Positions 52,000 through 64,000 are shown, counted from the first letter of the stretch. The stretch: DNA of 64,000 bases from Taibaiella helva (GCF_003545695.1 NZ_QUZZ01000006.1:1-64000); one strand, 5' to 3'. Translations and numbers: made by a program. Notes: a model not told the origin generated them from the letters alone.

Positions 52000-54900
52000 T
52001 TAACGGGGTCCTATGGAAACTTTGGTACCGGAACCGGGCGTCGCCGTATAAGGATAAGGCAAGGCCGGCTGCAGCACGACCTGCTGCCAGTTCTCGGCGA
52101 CATAAGACAGATTCTGCGACAGGCCCATCACACCGGAAATGTAAGTATCCTCGTCAGAGGTGGTATAAACAATACGCGCATCATAACCGGTATCGGCCGG
52201 GAGGCTGAACAATACCGCTGCTTCATAAGCGCCGTCGATCACCTGCACCGGTACAAGATCCTGGTAGGCAGGGCCATCCGGCCTGATGATCTTAATGCGT
52301 GCCTTCAGCGAGGCCGGGTTGAGCGGTGTATTTTTCGATGGCTTCTTAGCCAGCACCGCCAGGGTGTTCACCTGCTGCGGCAATATAGTTCTGATACCAG
52401 CCGGTACGCTGCGGCCATCTGCAGTAACCAGGTTGTCAGCTACCATTGTCTGTCCCGAAAGGAGACCGAAAGCGCTGGAGTAACGCATGTATTTCACGCG
52501 TACCGGGCTGTCGGGGATCACGATCGCACCGATACCGGTTAAAGCATTCGGATTGACCAGGGTCAGCTGCGCTGTTACATGCCAGCCGAAGGCATAAGGC
52601 ATTTCCAGAGAAGCCATGCTGATGCCGCTCACATAAAGCTCCGCTACACCTTGAGGCAGGGCAATGCTTTCTGTCAGCACACGACTGCCCATAAGCTGGT
52701 TGTCGATATCAAACCAGGCCGCAAACACGGGCGTTTCGCCGCTGAGGCCGAGATAGGGCGCTGTGGCTTCGGGATCAAGATCGAGCAGCACGGCAACACC
52801 AGGAAAGAGCTCCAGCCCGGGTTGATCTGCATTTCCGGCGGCCCTCAGGCTGCGACCCTGAACTACAGCTTCCGTTTGCCACTGCGGCGTATTCTCGGCG
52901 CTGTACATTTTGCCTTTTACCGGGTGGATCATTTTTACCTCGCCGGGCGAAGCTGCCATAAACACCGGCGAAGGCAGGTCGGGACGGGAATACTGGGTCA
53001 TCACAGCCCTGATCTTGACCGGATCGGTAGCAAGAGCGGCAGCACGCGTTTGTACAGCCGGTGCAGCAACAGAACGGTTCAGCGTCCTGGCCTGCAGCCT
53101 TTGCGGCGCCTGCTGGTAACCCAGGCTACCCAGCGCACCCAGCATCGGGTACGATTGGAAAGTATCGCTGGCATACGCAGCCATCTGGTCCAGGCGGCCG
53201 TCAATGCCCACATTGATACCTGCGCCCACCACCGCTTCAAGAATAGCCGTACGCATAGCAACAACGGGGGTTGTCATAATGGTATCTTCGATCACTACCA
53301 ACGATTGATCGGACGGTGTCGCCGGTTGTGCGGGATGCAGCCGGGGATTGCTGGCGAGCGTAAGCTTGCGCCAGGCCCAGGCAGCATAGCCGAGATTAGA
53401 CAGAGGGAACATCGGCGGCCCGTCCTGCGGCAGATTGCCGCCGGATGCGGCGATCCGGGCCGTGAAGCCCACCAGCGCGCCGGGAATGATCTTGGCACTG
53501 ATCTCCGTCTTACCATTGTTCACCGTGCCCCACAGCGATTCGGGTATACCATTGGTATCACCGCTGATATCCCAGCCTGCCAGCTTGTCAAGAGGTGTAT
53601 CGTAATATTTAAACGCTATGCCAAGAGTAGATTTCTGGCCATCTTTGCCAAACACCACCGATCCCATGGGCCGCATGCCGAATTTGACATCACTGCTGAT
53701 GGGTATCTCCATACCGGTGATCGATATTTCATTAAGCGGAATAGCGGTGCTTACCGTAAAAGAAAAACCATCTGCGCCCACCTGCCACAGCACAGGGCTG
53801 GTGGCATTCACCTTGCTGTCCGGGTTGGGGAACTCTTTAATGAGGCCCGTAACCTGTTTGATATTAGTGACCTGCTGTACCGGTACTGTTTGTATATCAT
53901 TCGCTTTAAGCAATGCTCCCTTCTCCTCTTCTTCTGTAGGCTGCTGCTGTGGCGCGGTGGCCGGTGCTTTATCGGAAGGCAGGAAGTAAGGCTTGAATTC
54001 TTTCCAGTCGATAATACGTGTATCGTTGGGCTTCGTCTCCGTTGCGCCGAAGTTGACGGTAAAGGAGATCACCCACCAATGCACGGTTACGCTGCCGGCC
54101 ATCGGCGGTCCCCAGATGTGCACATCCGCGCCCAGCTCCACTTTGAAGGTCGTGGTCCAGATGAAATGCACCGTATAAGATGCGCCCACGCTGACCCCTA
54201 CCCTGATATCATAATAGAAGGGATTCCACATAATGAGGAAATCAGCATAGGCCGTGAACCAGGCTTTGAGGTTACCGCTTTGATAAACCGCTTCCAGGGA
54301 GCCACCCGCCATTACTGCGGAAGGCGTCAGTGCAAAATAAGCGCCACCCTTGATGCTCACATTGCCGCCTACAGCCCAACTGAAGCCCAGGCGGGGCTCG
54401 TCGGGATAATAAGCCGGCTTTTTAAAGGCAGGGTGATAGCCACCCAGCGTAAAGACGAAATCCCCTGCCCTGGCGCCGGTATCGGGCTGATCCTTGAACC
54501 AGACATAGAAGGCGAGGCCTCCCGTAAGCCGGCAATTGGGATCGATCACATAGGAATTGGAGGTAAGCACGGCTTCCATGGCCAGCAAGCCGGTAGATAC
54601 CTTATACGTTACTTTAAAAGCAATCTGCGCACCCACATAGGTCCGTCCCGTCTTGGGCAGCAACAGTCCGGAGATGCCCAGCAGGGCGATCTCAAAGTCG
54701 TTGCCGAAGATCACCATCAGCACGGCCTTAGAATCGATCAGCTCAAAGGAAGAGAACATGATTCCCGCCGCTACCCAATAGGAACCCAGCTTGGGCGGAA
54801 CGATCTTGGTACCCAGCGCCTGCAGGGCCTGTTCATTGGTCGGTGCCTTACCGCCAACGCCGCCCAGGGCCGCAGGATTTTGTATACCGGCCACGAAGGG

Positions 54901-57900
54901 GAAATTCTCGATCTGGTTGGCGGGCGGAATATTAATAGTACGGTTGTATCCGAAGCCTCCCGACAGCCCTTTGATAAAGAAGCAGGGCGGGCCGCCAAGG
55001 GGTGCATTCAGGTAGGCAAAAATGAATAGGGAAGGATGACCGTCGATCAGCGCATAGGCGCCGAAAGCGCCGATACCGAAGCTTGCGGTCTGTATCATTG
55101 CCTGGCCCGTGTACTGTATATAGCCCAGCGAATCATCTTTAAGGAAACCGCCGCCGATGGTGACGGCCCCTGCATTATACGAGACGTCAAGCCCGGCAAG
55201 ATCGAGCGAGTATTCTTTATAGTTGGTCGGATCGGTTATGGGAATACCGATATCGAGCTCGACCAGGTTGGCCATGAGCCCGGCCAGCGATACTTGTCCG
55301 TCGAAGAGGAAGTCAAGCCGTTTGGGATTTTTATCTCCTTTCCAGCCGATGCCCACCTTGCGGCATTGCAGCGGGCCGAAGGCACGCATCACGGATATCC
55401 ATACCTTATCGGTAGCCAGTCCATTGGCATCATACAGCTGCAGGTCGAAGGATTGTGCATTGTAGACATAAGCCGCCGATATGGAGAAGGAGGGATTAAT
55501 CGCATCCGTCTTACCGGGATTACCACCGGAGGTCAGCAGGTTCTGGGCCACCGGGTTCGTTTTGCTACCCTGGTTATCGAAACCGGGTCCCAGGGGTACG
55601 CCCAGGTTATACAACATCATGCCGGCGCCGAAGTCGGTACGCAGCTCACCGTTGAAATCAAGCGAAACGTAAGCCCGGGGTTCTATTGATTGTATGGTTA
55701 CCCCTTTGGTATTGATCAACGGGCTCTGGTCGTTGGCGCCTGCAAAATCAAGGCCCACACTGATAAGGTCAAATTTAGGCTGGAAGCTGAGCTCATCATC
55801 CTTACTGTTGCGGCTGATGAAGTAGACTACGAAACCGGGATCGCTTGTCAGCCCGGTCCAGTTATCGTCCTTCGTCTGGCTGCCATAGTATTTGCCGATC
55901 TGGAGCAGCAGCTTCGCCCCCTCACTGTTCAAAGAGCTGGTCACCTCTATATCCGTGATCTGTATCCGCAGGCCGTAGCGCTTCAGATCGCCCTCTGTCG
56001 AGCTTTGAACATAAATGCCGTGGTCTTTAATCGGCACCACACGCTGACCATCCAGCAGGTTAAGGGCTGAGAAGATCAGCTTGGTCACAATGCCGACGGG
56101 ATCGTTGACGTCGAAGGCGGTTCTCAGGTTGCATAGGTAGTAATTACCGTCCTGTTGCTGCAACAGGCCCCAGTCGGTAAGGATAATGCCCGGAGCGCCT
56201 TTAACGTTGCCTATGGTCGTCTCATTAAGCCAGTTCTTTACGGCCGCAACACCCAATGCCGTATTGGCCATAAAGGGAATAAGGAACTCCGTACCGAAAT
56301 TGACCATCCATTGGCTCAGCGTCACATTTGTTCGTCCTGTAATCAGGAGCGCCGGTGCAGGCAGTAAGCCAATGCGCAGGGTTCCTTCCGCATCAGACAC
56401 TTTAACCGGATAGCAATCCAGGAAAGGCCCCTGCATGCCCTGCAGGTTGCCCCTGAGGCCAAACAGCAAGGTCGGTTGGGGCGCATTGGGTATTTTAAAC
56501 GCGCTGAAATCGGTTCCCACCGCAATGTTCACTTCATAACGGAGATCAGGATTTTTGTAGTCGAAGGGCAAGGCAATACCGACACCGGTATGGTTCAAAC
56601 CCAGGGACATCCAGCTGAAAGCGGCTATAGGATTAAGCCACAGGCCGAAGACCTTTGTGCCTTCTATATCACGGATACCGATATCGATCAGTACTTTGGC
56701 AGATCCCAAGAGGTGCTCGTATTGCAGTATTTGCTTGTCTGTACTTAAGCTAAAGCCTTCCAGGGTGAGGATATCCGTAAGGAAATCGTTGATATTGGAT
56801 AGCGCCTGCGCAATGTTCGCTTCTGTGAACTGCCCCAGCGGGTCTTGATAAATCGCATTGAAGAAATTGAAGAGATCGGAGCCGCTCTTGATGCCGGTCA
56901 ACGTCTCAATACTTTGTACAAAGGGGATCAGGGCCGAGTCAGGGTGCGCCTTCGTATAAACATCGTAAGTACTGAACAGCTTATCGCCAATGATGGTCAG
57001 CAGTACACCGGCAGTACCTTCGTTCAGGAACTGGTTGAGGCCGCCGAAGGGCAGCAACAGAAACTCGGATTGGTTGGCTTTCGCGGTAAGGCTGAATTTA
57101 CGCTTCTCATAGGCGGCGATAATACCCAGGGTATTGCTATCGCCGAGCTTATAGCTCATTGCAATGCTACCGTCCACGTTGACACCGTTAGCTGTGCCGA
57201 ACGCCACACCCGCACCCAGGATAATATCCGGCGCAGGCGAGGGCAATGCCGGCCTGAAGCTGCCTTTCAGATTGGCGCCTTCCTCCCTGTTGGCAAACAA
57301 AGTAAAGGTAACGCCCCAAGGCAGGCCGGTCAGCTCAACCCCATCGTTCTTACCATCATGGCTGTACGCCTTCAGTGTTACATCGCCCACCTTAATGCCT
57401 GCCGCATCTGTGATCGCATACAGCAGGTTGCCCAGCCGGGTAAGGTCGACATTGCCTTGTCCGTCACCCAGTACTTCCGGTCCCAGCAGCCAGTCTGCGG
57501 GATTCATGAAAATACCGGTGAGGGGTACGATCTGCTCAGCACCTTCTACCGTAGTGGTCAATCCCAACACTTTGAAGATATTGTTTACGGCAGGGTTAGA
57601 CGGCACTACATATTCGTTCAGGTATTTGACCGCAAAAGAGCTGAGCAGGGTCATCGGCACCTGGTAGCCGATCTGGGCCAGGTACTTTTGGGTATCGGCA
57701 GGGAAAGGCCACAGCGGCAGCGGGGCGAAGGCCTGCGGCATACCCGGGATGCCGGTCAGATAAATACCATAATCATGGCTCAACTGGCCGTCTTTATAGC
57801 TGGGTGCATAGCGGAAGGTCAAAGCAGAATCCAGGGTACGGGAGCCCAGGGCCACACTATTGGTCAACGTATAAGAGTTCACATCAACCGCCACGCTGGC

Positions 57901-60900
57901 ATACAGCCGCAGCTCATCGCCGATCTTAAATATCGTATCGGTAGGGATCTGTACGGTCAGAATCTTACCGCTGGTATCGACGCTGAAATATTTCTCCAGT
58001 CCCGCGCCGGGTAAAGTGACCAGCTTGCTCACACTGGTCACCAATTGCTGGATCAGCGCGGGGCTGTTGAACAGGCTGCTAACACTTTGCTGCAAATAGC
58101 TTACCGGGTCTTTGAACAACGCCAGCCAATTGTTACATACCGGTACAAAATAGTTGTTATAGTCCTTAGCGAGATTCAGCGACTGTAGCAGGAACTGAAC
58201 GCCCTGCCAGGCCAGCGGCAGATCAAAATTATTGTAGCCCATCAGCTGCGCCAGCGATTGGATCAGCGCCGCGCACAGCTGATCGCTGTTCAGCACCGCC
58301 TCCACCTTTGTCATCAGGTAGCCGCCTGGGTTGGCCAGGATCGAAGCCCAGGCGCCGGGATTGAAAGCATATTCCTTTTGATTAGTGGCGTCCAGGCTTA
58401 CATCCAGCACGCCCAGCAGCCCCAGGATATCCAGCAGGGCCTGCAATTGAACAAAACCCTTTTGCTGCGCCGCTACCGACAATTCGTTCATCAGGGCGTT
58501 CAGCAAGGTATTGAATACGGCCATGGTATCGCTGCTCGTGAACTGCGGCTTGCCATCTACCGGGATCAGCTCTATATCCCTGAATATTTCATCCTTCCTC
58601 AGGCGGCTGCCCTGGAAGCGGAATACCGGGATCAGCTTCAGCTCGTTTTCCTGCAGCTGCAGGAAAACGCCCAGCTGCACTTTATTAATGATCAGCTCGT
58701 CGTTGATATCGACCAGCGGCAGGGTCACATCCGGATTCTGTATATTGGTCACCAGCGCGACACCGGGATAGGTCTTCACCGGCCCGGCAATGCCATCCAG
58801 GGTAACGCCCGGCACATCGGCCCGGAGAATGGTCGCGATCTGCACGCCTTCGGCGGCATCTACAGCAAATTGTTTCTGAACGCCCACACCCGTCTGGTTG
58901 TGCTCTTTCCAGGTCAGCAGATCGATATCGAATACATTGGGCAAGCTGACGATCCAGGGATCGGCCAAAGTCCCTATAGGCTGCACATCCGGCGCTCCCG
59001 GCGTTATGCCGGTAATGCCCCAGCCGATCACCTGCATCAGTGCGATCATGAATTCCTGGCTGTCATAAAGCTTGCTCAGCTGCGTAACAATATCCTTCCA
59101 GGGATTGCTGAAATTTTTGATCTCCAGCACCGGCCAGCCTTCAGGCAGGACCAGGTACTCCGGCACGGGGAAATTATACCCTTCATGCTTGTAGCCATCG
59201 AACACCTCGGGCAGGTTGGGCAGCAGGCCCAGGGCTATAGTAAGGCATACACCCACGGTTCCCCCGTTCTCTAACAGCAGCAATCCCAGGCCGTTGACAA
59301 TGGCAGGTGCGAATTGCTTCAGCTGATCAACGCTCCAGCCTGCCGTACTGAACTCAATATTGCCCAGGTCGATAGTGGTCGCGCTGGAAACCAGCTCCAG
59401 GCCATCGATACCGGCTTTTACAAAGAAGCTTTGCGTATTCTTCCAGCCGCCTTCGACATAGACATCAGCAACAGCAATGGACACACCACCGATTTCGGGC
59501 GTCTGCAACCGTTCCAGCGTTTTATCCTTGATCTGCAACCTGCCGGTAAGTGCCTGCATCCAGGCGGCATTCCAGGTACCCGAACCGTCATCGCCGGGCA
59601 GCTGCAATACCATCATCGCGGCATTGAGCTTAAAGGTGGCTGCCACTGCATCGATAGGCAAGGGCACAGTGAAGTCGAAAGCGATACCCAATTGCTCTTC
59701 GCCGGGCTTCCATATGGCGAGATTGATGGTTGCTGTACCGATCTCGAACAAAGGAATACGCCAGGGATCCAGTTCTGTCCCATCACCGGCTACCTCCGTA
59801 TTGTCGCTACCCAGCAAGGTAGAGAAGCCGGGGACAAGGTATTGGAATAAAGGTCGGCCTTCCGCATCGTCCGTGCTGAGGCAGCGGGAGTAATAAGCGC
59901 CCAGGGCCGCAAAGGGATTTTTTATCAGCAGCGACAGCTCCAGCGGCGACAGCAACATTTTATCCTTGAGCGGCCATTCGCCCTCATAGCTTTTCGGCGG
60001 GTCGATGCCCAGTACGGCAGTAAGCGCTTCAGCATAAGCGTTGTCTTCGCCGAAGAAAGTCTTGATCGCGCTGCTTACAACCGGTCCGATGGCCTTTTGT
60101 AAGGTATCCACGTTAAAGTTGGAAAGATCGATCAGCGGCCAGGCGCCTATTCCGGTCTGTACCTCCACCAGCCGGAAATTAGGGCTGGGAACTTTGCTCG
60201 TAGCAACCACGGCATCATACACAAAACCGACTTCCATCCGGCCGATGCTGAAGCCTGCTGGATTGTCGCCCTGCGTCTCATCGTCCAGGGCATCGGCAAC
60301 GGCAAACAAAGGTTTGCCGGCGACGGTATTGGCCGCAGAAGCCATGATGCTGTATTGCGGGAAGAAACTGATCGTATTGGATTTTCCCTCGCCACGTATC
60401 TTGTAGCAAAGCACTTCGGCCGCGGCCAGCACCTGGACGCCGAATTCCGGCAGGCTGCTCACCGGTGTAATGGGCGAAGTGCTGATGCTGAAGCCGGGAT
60501 AAAGCTGCAGCTCGCCTTCCGGGGTTTTTACCGTAGCAAAGCTTAAGTTGAACAGCACGGAAAGGTCTTTCCCGAAATCGAAGGTAAGCAGGTTGGCCGT
60601 CAGCGGATCGATACGCGTACCCGTACCGGTTACATAATTTTTATCTTCGGTAGCTTCCAGTCCTTTGAAGAGACAATACCAGTCATTGAGCCAGGATTTC
60701 AATATCGCCTGATCGCTGCTGATGTTCTGTAACCAGGTGGTAAAGATCGACACCACCTTCGAGGGATCTTTGACCAGCGCATCCCAATCGATACCAGGCA
60801 CGGGTCCCAGCAGGCCCAGCAGCTCCATCAGCGAATGGATCATCTTACCGGCAGTTTGCGCCACGCCTTCCAGCTGCGACAGCTGGCTGCCCAGCACAGA

Positions 60901-61623
60901 AAGCGCTACCGTAATGCTCTGCTGCACCGAAGCGTTATGGATAAGATCAAACAGGGAGCGGTTACTTCCTTGCTTTTCCCCCGGCAGCTTCAGGTTAAGG
61001 AAGCACAAGTCTAGCGAAGGATACAGGCCTTCGGCGAAGAAGATCTTACTCGCAGCCATAAAGCCGTCGAAAGACAGGCTGGCCAGGCCGTTGCCCGTAT
61101 TGAACACGCCATCGGCCCCGGTAATGTTGATCCCCGTCTCAACGGGATGATCTTTCTGACCGAGAATAAATGCAAAGCTCCCGCCGGCTTTAGCAGGCAG
61201 GCTGAGCACAGGGAAATAGGCAAAAGGAAGAATGGAAAAGTTATCGTACTGCCAATCATAAAGGCCGCCCAGGCCCAGCTCCGTAGGAATACCATCGACC
61301 GGCTTGCTCGCTACAATATAAACGCCGGTGGGTTTAGGCGGTTCGCCGTTCCGGGTAATAGGATTCAGTATCGGGTACCAGGTACGGTTCATGGCTTCCC
61401 GTGGTGTGCCGAGAGCATCACCGCCGGCGCTGCCCATCAGGGTAGCCAGCAGTTCAAACAGCTCAGGATTGGAGGGAATAGCGCTGATATAGGACCAGGG
61501 ATCGCTGAACCAGCTGCTGTTGAAGCTATAGCTGTCTTTCTCCTTGATGAATAACCCGATCAGTGTCCCGATCTGCATTGCTATCGGGTTGATCGCATTG
61601 GGGCCTATAGTTGTGGTCGTCAT
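52000..61623 (-). CDS. Array gene 1: giant 3207-residue DUF6603-like protein
   Basis: The largest gene in the window, with no signal peptide. Three internal repeats begin with a GTxxxDP(L/W) motif near residues 333 (GTGTRIDPL), 613 (GDGTELDPW) and 883 (IGTLADPW), about 275 residues apart, each followed by an amphipathic beta-rich unit. The region near 2130-2560 carries features I associate with DUF6603 ([57 protein letters not shown]). The C-terminus is beta-rich. Composition is dominated by alternating glycine/hydrophobic strands with occasional helical spacers, suggestive of a very long beta-structured or barrel-like assembly, but with no export signal. The ATG at 61623 is used; the frame continues 22 codons upstream to 61689 with no better start. 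Function unknown. Confidence 0.88.
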   Translation of the reverse strand: MTTTTIGPNAINPIAMQIGTLIGLFIKEKDSYSFNSSWFSDPWSYISAIPSNPELFELLATLMGSAGGDALGTPREAMNRTWYPILNPITRNGEPPKPTGVYIVASKPVDGIPTELGLGGLYDWQYDNFSILPFAYFPVLSLPAKAGGSFAFILGQKDHPVETGINITGADGVFNTGNGLASLSFDGFMAASKIFFAEGLYPSLDLCFLNLKLPGEKQGSNRSLFDLIHNASVQQSITVALSVLGSQLSQLEGVAQTAGKMIHSLMELLGLLGPVPGIDWDALVKDPSKVVSIFTTWLQNISSDQAILKSWLNDWYCLFKGLEATEDKNYVTGTGTRIDPLTANLLTFDFGKDLSVLFNLSFATVKTPEGELQLYPGFSISTSPITPVSSLPEFGVQVLAAAEVLCYKIRGEGKSNTISFFPQYSIMASAANTVAGKPLFAVADALDDETQGDNPAGFSIGRMEVGFVYDAVVATSKVPSPNFRLVEVQTGIGAWPLIDLSNFNVDTLQKAIGPVVSSAIKTFFGEDNAYAEALTAVLGIDPPKSYEGEWPLKDKMLLSPLELSLLIKNPFAALGAYYSRCLSTDDAEGRPLFQYLVPGFSTLLGSDNTEVAGDGTELDPWRIPLFEIGTATINLAIWKPGEEQLGIAFDFTVPLPIDAVAATFKLNAAMMVLQLPGDDGSGTWNAAWMQALTGRLQIKDKTLERLQTPEIGGVSIAVADVYVEGGWKNTQSFFVKAGIDGLELVSSATTIDLGNIEFSTAGWSVDQLKQFAPAIVNGLGLLLLENGGTVGVCLTIALGLLPNLPEVFDGYKHEGYNFPVPEYLVLPEGWPVLEIKNFSNPWKDIVTQLSKLYDSQEFMIALMQVIGWGITGITPGAPDVQPIGTLADPWIVSLPNVFDIDLLTWKEHNQTGVGVQKQFAVDAAEGVQIATILRADVPGVTLDGIAGPVKTYPGVALVTNIQNPDVTLPLVDINDELIINKVQLGVFLQLQENELKLIPVFRFQGSRLRKDEIFRDIELIPVDGKPQFTSSDTMAVFNTLLNALMNELSVAAQQKGFVQLQALLDILGLLGVLDVSLDATNQKEYAFNPGAWASILANPGGYLMTKVEAVLNSDQLCAALIQSLAQLMGYNNFDLPLAWQGVQFLLQSLNLAKDYNNYFVPVCNNWLALFKDPVSYLQQSVSSLFNSPALIQQLVTSVSKLVTLPGAGLEKYFSVDTSGKILTVQIPTDTIFKIGDELRLYASVAVDVNSYTLTNSVALGSRTLDSALTFRYAPSYKDGQLSHDYGIYLTGIPGMPQAFAPLPLWPFPADTQKYLAQIGYQVPMTLLSSFAVKYLNEYVVPSNPAVNNIFKVLGLTTTVEGAEQIVPLTGIFMNPADWLLGPEVLGDGQGNVDLTRLGNLLYAITDAAGIKVGDVTLKAYSHDGKNDGVELTGLPWGVTFTLFANREEGANLKGSFRPALPSPAPDIILGAGVAFGTANGVNVDGSIAMSYKLGDSNTLGIIAAYEKRKFSLTAKANQSEFLLLPFGGLNQFLNEGTAGVLLTIIGDKLFSTYDVYTKAHPDSALIPFVQSIETLTGIKSGSDLFNFFNAIYQDPLGQFTEANIAQALSNINDFLTDILTLEGFSLSTDKQILQYEHLLGSAKVLIDIGIRDIEGTKVFGLWLNPIAAFSWMSLGLNHTGVGIALPFDYKNPDLRYEVNIAVGTDFSAFKIPNAPQPTLLFGLRGNLQGMQGPFLDCYPVKVSDAEGTLRIGLLPAPALLITGRTNVTLSQWMVNFGTEFLIPFMANTALGVAAVKNWLNETTIGNVKGAPGIILTDWGLLQQQDGNYYLCNLRTAFDVNDPVGIVTKLIFSALNLLDGQRVVPIKDHGIYVQSSTEGDLKRYGLRIQITDIEVTSSLNSEGAKLLLQIGKYYGSQTKDDNWTGLTSDPGFVVYFISRNSKDDELSFQPKFDLISVGLDFAGANDQSPLINTKGVTIQSIEPRAYVSLDFNGELRTDFGAGMMLYNLGVPLGPGFDNQGSKTNPVAQNLLTSGGNPGKTDAINPSFSISAAYVYNAQSFDLQLYDANGLATDKVWISVMRAFGPLQCRKVGIGWKGDKNPKRLDFLFDGQVSLAGLMANLVELDIGIPITDPTNYKEYSLDLAGLDVSYNAGAVTIGGGFLKDDSLGYIQYTGQAMIQTASFGIGAFGAYALIDGHPSLFIFAYLNAPLGGPPCFFIKGLSGGFGYNRTINIPPANQIENFPFVAGIQNPAALGGVGGKAPTNEQALQALGTKIVPPKLGSYWVAAGIMFSSFELIDSKAVLMVIFGNDFEIALLGISGLLLPKTGRTYVGAQIAFKVTYKVSTGLLAMEAVLTSNSYVIDPNCRLTGGLAFYVWFKDQPDTGARAGDFVFTLGGYHPAFKKPAYYPDEPRLGFSWAVGGNVSIKGGAYFALTPSAVMAGGSLEAVYQSGNLKAWFTAYADFLIMWNPFYYDIRVGVSVGASYTVHFIWTTTFKVELGADVHIWGPPMAGSVTVHWWVISFTVNFGATETKPNDTRIIDWKEFKPYFLPSDKAPATAPQQQPTEEEEKGALLKANDIQTVPVQQVTNIKQVTGLIKEFPNPDSKVNATSPVLWQVGADGFSFTVSTAIPLNEISITGMEIPISSDVKFGMRPMGSVVFGKDGQKSTLGIAFKYYDTPLDKLAGWDISGDTNGIPESLWGTVNNGKTEISAKIIPGALVGFTARIAASGGNLPQDGPPMFPLSNLGYAAWAWRKLTLASNPRLHPAQPATPSDQSLVVIEDTIMTTPVVAMRTAILEAVVGAGINVGIDGRLDQMAAYASDTFQSYPMLGALGSLGYQQAPQRLQARTLNRSVAAPAVQTRAAALATDPVKIRAVMTQYSRPDLPSPVFMAASPGEVKMIHPVKGKMYSAENTPQWQTEAVVQGRSLRAAGNADQPGLELFPGVAVLLDLDPEATAPYLGLSGETPVFAAWFDIDNQLMGSRVLTESIALPQGVAELYVSGISMASLEMPYAFGWHVTAQLTLVNPNALTGIGAIVIPDSPVRVKYMRYSSAFGLLSGQTMVADNLVTADGRSVPAGIRTILPQQVNTLAVLAKKPSKNTPLNPASLKARIKIIRPDGPAYQDLVPVQVIDGAYEAAVLFSLPADTGYDARIVYTTSDEDTYISGVMGLSQNLSYVAENWQQVVLQPALPYPYTATPGSGTKVSIGPR

Positions 61624-61942
61624 AACCCAGCGTTTTGTTTCGGTTTGCAATAGGCACAGCATACATTTCACACGCATGCTGCTATCCATATATGTAAAAC
61701 CAGGCTACAGCCGGTGCCGGTCGGGCAAAGGCTTTACGGGCTACGGGACTCTTTCTTCTGTTAAATGCTTGCAGCCGGTAGTTTCCGGTGGTTTGGTTTT
61801 ACGCTGTAAAATGACTGAAAAAAGAGGGCTTAAACCAGCGTACAAAACTCCCTTTTCAAAAACAGGTAGAAACACCTGGTAGAATGAAGATGAATAACGT
61901 ATTCTGCTTCAGGCCTATGCCGGGATCAGGCGGCAGCAAAAT

Positions 61943-61971
61943 CCGGGGCCGCCCTGGAAAGGGCGGCCCGG
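61943..61971 (-). terminator. Terminator between the haem-lipoprotein gene and the giant gene
   Basis: GGGCCGCCCT-GGAA-AGGGCGGCCC with flanking CC/GG pairs forms a very stable stem-loop, 27 bp after the stop of the cytochrome-like gene on the minus strand, followed by ATTTT. It separates that gene from the array. Bases 61624-61942 must contain the array promoter, but I find no TAnnTTTG box there. Confidence 0.75.
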
Positions 61972-61997
61972 CTCTTTGTGTGTTGGCTTATAAAAGA

Positions 61998-63788
61998 TTA
62001 TTTCCCGCCAGGCGCTTTCCGGCGGCTGTCATAGGCATTGATCAATGGCTTCAGGTGACTGTAGATATGGCTCAGGTTACCCGGGCTCAGCGACGGTCCG
62101 CTGAAGCCCCTGTGGCAGCTGAAGCAGGACGACGCGCTGGTTTGCAGGTACGTTTCCATGGTACTGTTGGCGAGCACATTGGTACCGATGGATACACCTG
62201 CGGTAGTATCGGCACCGAAAGTGCCACCGGTAGGCGCAGTACCGCCGAAGGTCCAGGTCGCACCGATGAACAGGTAGTTCTTCCGTATGTCACTACCTAC
62301 CAGCAGACGTTGCATGATATTGTTGATCGACAGAATCTCGCTGTTGGAGGCTGCCGAACTGCGGTCCTGCTGGTTGGTGAGCGAATCCATGGCGCTACCC
62401 CATGGCATAGACCGTAAAGTGTTGCTGGGACTGATATGAAAAGTATCATAGGCCAGTATCGTATCGCCGGAGGCCGTCATATGAGAGACGTTATAGGGTG
62501 TATCAGCAGCGTTGGCATTGAAGAGCCAGTGGTTGCCCTGGTCCTGGGGTACCGTTTTGGTATTACCCGTACTGTCGATATAGCTATAAGCAGCGTTAGG
62601 TGCATTGTTCTTATGTTCAAAGGTTGCCCATACCATTTCCGGATGGCCGGCTACGCTGCCTACGATATGCATACCGACAAGCGCCATCTTTGTTGTCTTC
62701 TCCCCCTTAGGTATCCACTGGCCGGGATTGCTGGTATCGTACACCGGGATGGTGGCCATTACGGTGATGTATTGATCAGCATCGGCCAGGCCGGCGGCTT
62801 CTACCCAGGAGGTTTTCAGCTCTATAGCCAGCGCATTGCTGTCGGGCAGTGTTACATTATTGGCCCTGGCAAAGGCGCAGATGCTGTCGCGGGCGCCGGC
62901 CGTGGTCGGAAACTGCGTACCGTTCAGCTTACCGGCGCTCACACCGCTCAGGTACCATGCATAGACATCGTTAACGAAGCTGAGATAATAGACCAGCGAT
63001 CCGTTCTTCGCCATCAACGCATCGCCAGTGGCCTGACCTTCTTCCGATTCTATGATGTTACCGGCTTCGTCGAGGAATACAAATCCCTTGCCTGTAGCGA
63101 AACGGTGCACGATATGATCCCTGTTGGCCTTATGCTGAATGATCGCTTTCGGATGCTCGATGGGTTTCCCTGCCTTATCCAGGAAGAGTACTTTGCCGGC
63201 AGCATCTTTTTCAACATGATCCACTTCCACCGGTCCGCCGGCAACACTCTTCACCAGCAGTTTTCCGGGCATCGGTTTTGTGTTCTCTATTTCATATAAA
63301 CCACCGGCCTTGCTCCTGATCACCGGCAGGCGGTTGGGACCGTTCTTCTGCAAGCCGCTGCTCATGCGCAAAGGCGTATTGGCTGTATGTGGGATCAGCA
63401 CCCTTTGCTCACCTGCGCCGGGAGGTGAAACGCTGAAAAAAGTCGGTGATTCCAGCACGGTATTGGCCTGACCGTAAATACCGGATGACGGGGAAGTGAT
63501 CCAGAGAAACATCCGGTTAGCCCACTGGTAAAAATCGCAGTTATCCTCATGGGGAAAGGTAACGCTGTTGGCCGGAGTTACCAGGCCATTCTGCGTCGCT
63601 TTGCCTGAAGCAAACCAGTCATTGAACGAATCGGCAGTCACTACGCAGGAAGGCATAACATCCTGCGGCAGCCCGCTGGTACCTGGGGGACTTACGGCCT
63701 CTTTGCTGCTTTGCGGCTCATTGCCGCAGCCCCATAAGACCGCACCTGAAAAAAGAATGCCTAAAACGGCTTTTGTAGTGTTGCGCAT
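61998..63788 (-). CDS. Lipoprotein with a single C-terminal haem c motif
   Basis: The 596-residue exported protein begins MRNTTKAVLG with a lipobox LWGC (Cys about residue 21), so it is a lipoprotein. The body contains DNCDFYQWANRMFLWITSP near the start and several repeats of K-rich GKxVFLDKxG-type strands. The C-terminal 70 residues hold one CFSCH haem-attachment site, making it a monohaem cytochrome c-like protein of the cell envelope. The frame is open for 53 more codons, but those are basic and not a signal sequence, so the ATG at 63788 is preferred. It lies upstream of the array behind a terminator; a functional link is possible but unproven. Bases 63789-64000 show nothing I can support. 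Confidence 0.82.
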   Translation of the reverse strand: MRNTTKAVLGILFSGAVLWGCGNEPQSSKEAVSPPGTSGLPQDVMPSCVVTADSFNDWFASGKATQNGLVTPANSVTFPHEDNCDFYQWANRMFLWITSPSSGIYGQANTVLESPTFFSVSPPGAGEQRVLIPHTANTPLRMSSGLQKNGPNRLPVIRSKAGGLYEIENTKPMPGKLLVKSVAGGPVEVDHVEKDAAGKVLFLDKAGKPIEHPKAIIQHKANRDHIVHRFATGKGFVFLDEAGNIIESEEGQATGDALMAKNGSLVYYLSFVNDVYAWYLSGVSAGKLNGTQFPTTAGARDSICAFARANNVTLPDSNALAIELKTSWVEAAGLADADQYITVMATIPVYDTSNPGQWIPKGEKTTKMALVGMHIVGSVAGHPEMVWATFEHKNNAPNAAYSYIDSTGNTKTVPQDQGNHWLFNANAADTPYNVSHMTASGDTILAYDTFHISPSNTLRSMPWGSAMDSLTNQQDRSSAASNSEILSINNIMQRLLVGSDIRKNYLFIGATWTFGGTAPTGGTFGADTTAGVSIGTNVLANSTMETYLQTSASSCFSCHRGFSGPSLSPGNLSHIYSHLKPLINAYDSRRKAPGGK

Positions 63789-64000
63789 GGTTTCTGTTTT
63801 GGTTATACAATTTTGGTTTCCGGCCCTGAAAATAATCAGTATCCGGCTGCGCTTGTACCCTAAGCGCTGTATTTTTTTTCTGGAGTACCCCGTGAAAACA
63901 CCTGCCGGCAAGCATTGCAGGGCTTTTCGTTCGGCTGCATACTTCATGACTTATAAAGCGCGGCTTGTTCTTTCTTTGCATCGCTACCGCTATTACTCCT

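Noticed and set aside
52579-55029. Long plus-strand open frame of 816 codons inside the giant gene
   Set aside because: It lies antisense to a continuous 3207-codon gene with coherent domains, its translation has no recognisable motifs, and similar antisense frames accompany most GC-rich genes here.
40806-61623. Contractile injection system or prophage remnant
   Set aside because: No tail sheath, tube, baseplate, spike, terminase, portal, lysis or AAA+ gene can be recognised in the array.
63789-63947. N-terminal extension of the haem lipoprotein
   Set aside because: The extra 53 residues are basic and non-hydrophobic, and would bury the lipoprotein signal peptide that begins at 63788.

Overview
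The window looks like chromosomal DNA of a Bacteroidota member, most likely family Chitinophagaceae. Support comes from the gene families present (GSCFA, DUF2851, DUF3857/transglutaminase, MoxR-DUF58-BatA, paired Omp28-type lipoproteins, a Bacteroidota-style type III PKS operon) and from -7 boxes of the Bacteroidota form TAnnTTTG. No rRNA, tRNA, CRISPR array, transposase, integrase or replication origin was found.

Layout. 1-400: an 18-copy 7-bp tandem repeat and a perfect 22-bp inverted repeat, no gene. 0.4-12.6 kb: scattered housekeeping genes (RidA, urocanate hydratase, GNAT, DUF1003, methyltransferase, Der GTPase, DUF3857/transglutaminase, a PIF1-like helicase, peptidase E, a small lipoprotein). 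12.7-16.7 kb: a minus-strand MoxR - DUF58 - BatD-like - BatA operon that ends at batA. 16.9-19.6 kb: GSCFA, LolC/E-type permease, RbfA. 19.7-21.6 kb: two tandem Omp28-like lipoproteins that arose by duplication, promoter included. 21.7-21.97 kb: a gene-free stretch with perfect palindromes of 28 and 48 bp sharing a core. 22-30 kb: HMG-CoA lyase-like enzyme, YbjQ, DapB, a polytopic glycosyltransferase-like protein, LipA, a barrel-like protein, OsmC, DUF2851, CorA.

30.1-36.4 kb: a tightly overlapping minus-strand biosynthetic operon: FAD oxidoreductase, methyltransferase, type III PKS, enoyl-ACP-reductase-like SDR, FabZ-like dehydratase, ketoacyl synthase, ACP and phosphopantetheinyl transferase. 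The gene content suggests that a dedicated fatty acyl starter is built on the ACP, extended and cyclised by the type III PKS, then methylated and oxidised to a phenolic or quinone lipid. 36.6-40.7 kb: a DnaQ/GIY-YIG fusion nuclease, a membrane class III nucleotide cyclase followed by a Crp-type regulator, DoxX, and a small PD-(D/E)XK-like protein.

40.8-61.6 kb: one third of the window is a single minus-strand array of nine genes that I cannot assign to any described system. It starts with a 3207-residue protein carrying a DUF6603-like region and three internal repeats. Next come proteins of 509, 316 and 1209 residues with recognisable motifs but no known function, then an Ig-like/kelch beta-propeller protein. 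It ends with four proteins that share one approximately 90-residue beta-rich domain; the last of these is broken by a frameshift at a 7-base homopolymer. None has a visible signal peptide. Gaps are short (1-65 bp) and a hairpin closes the array just after the restored reading frame, so it is probably one transcription unit. Upstream, behind its own terminator, lies a lipoprotein with a single haem c motif. This array is the best candidate for an undescribed system.
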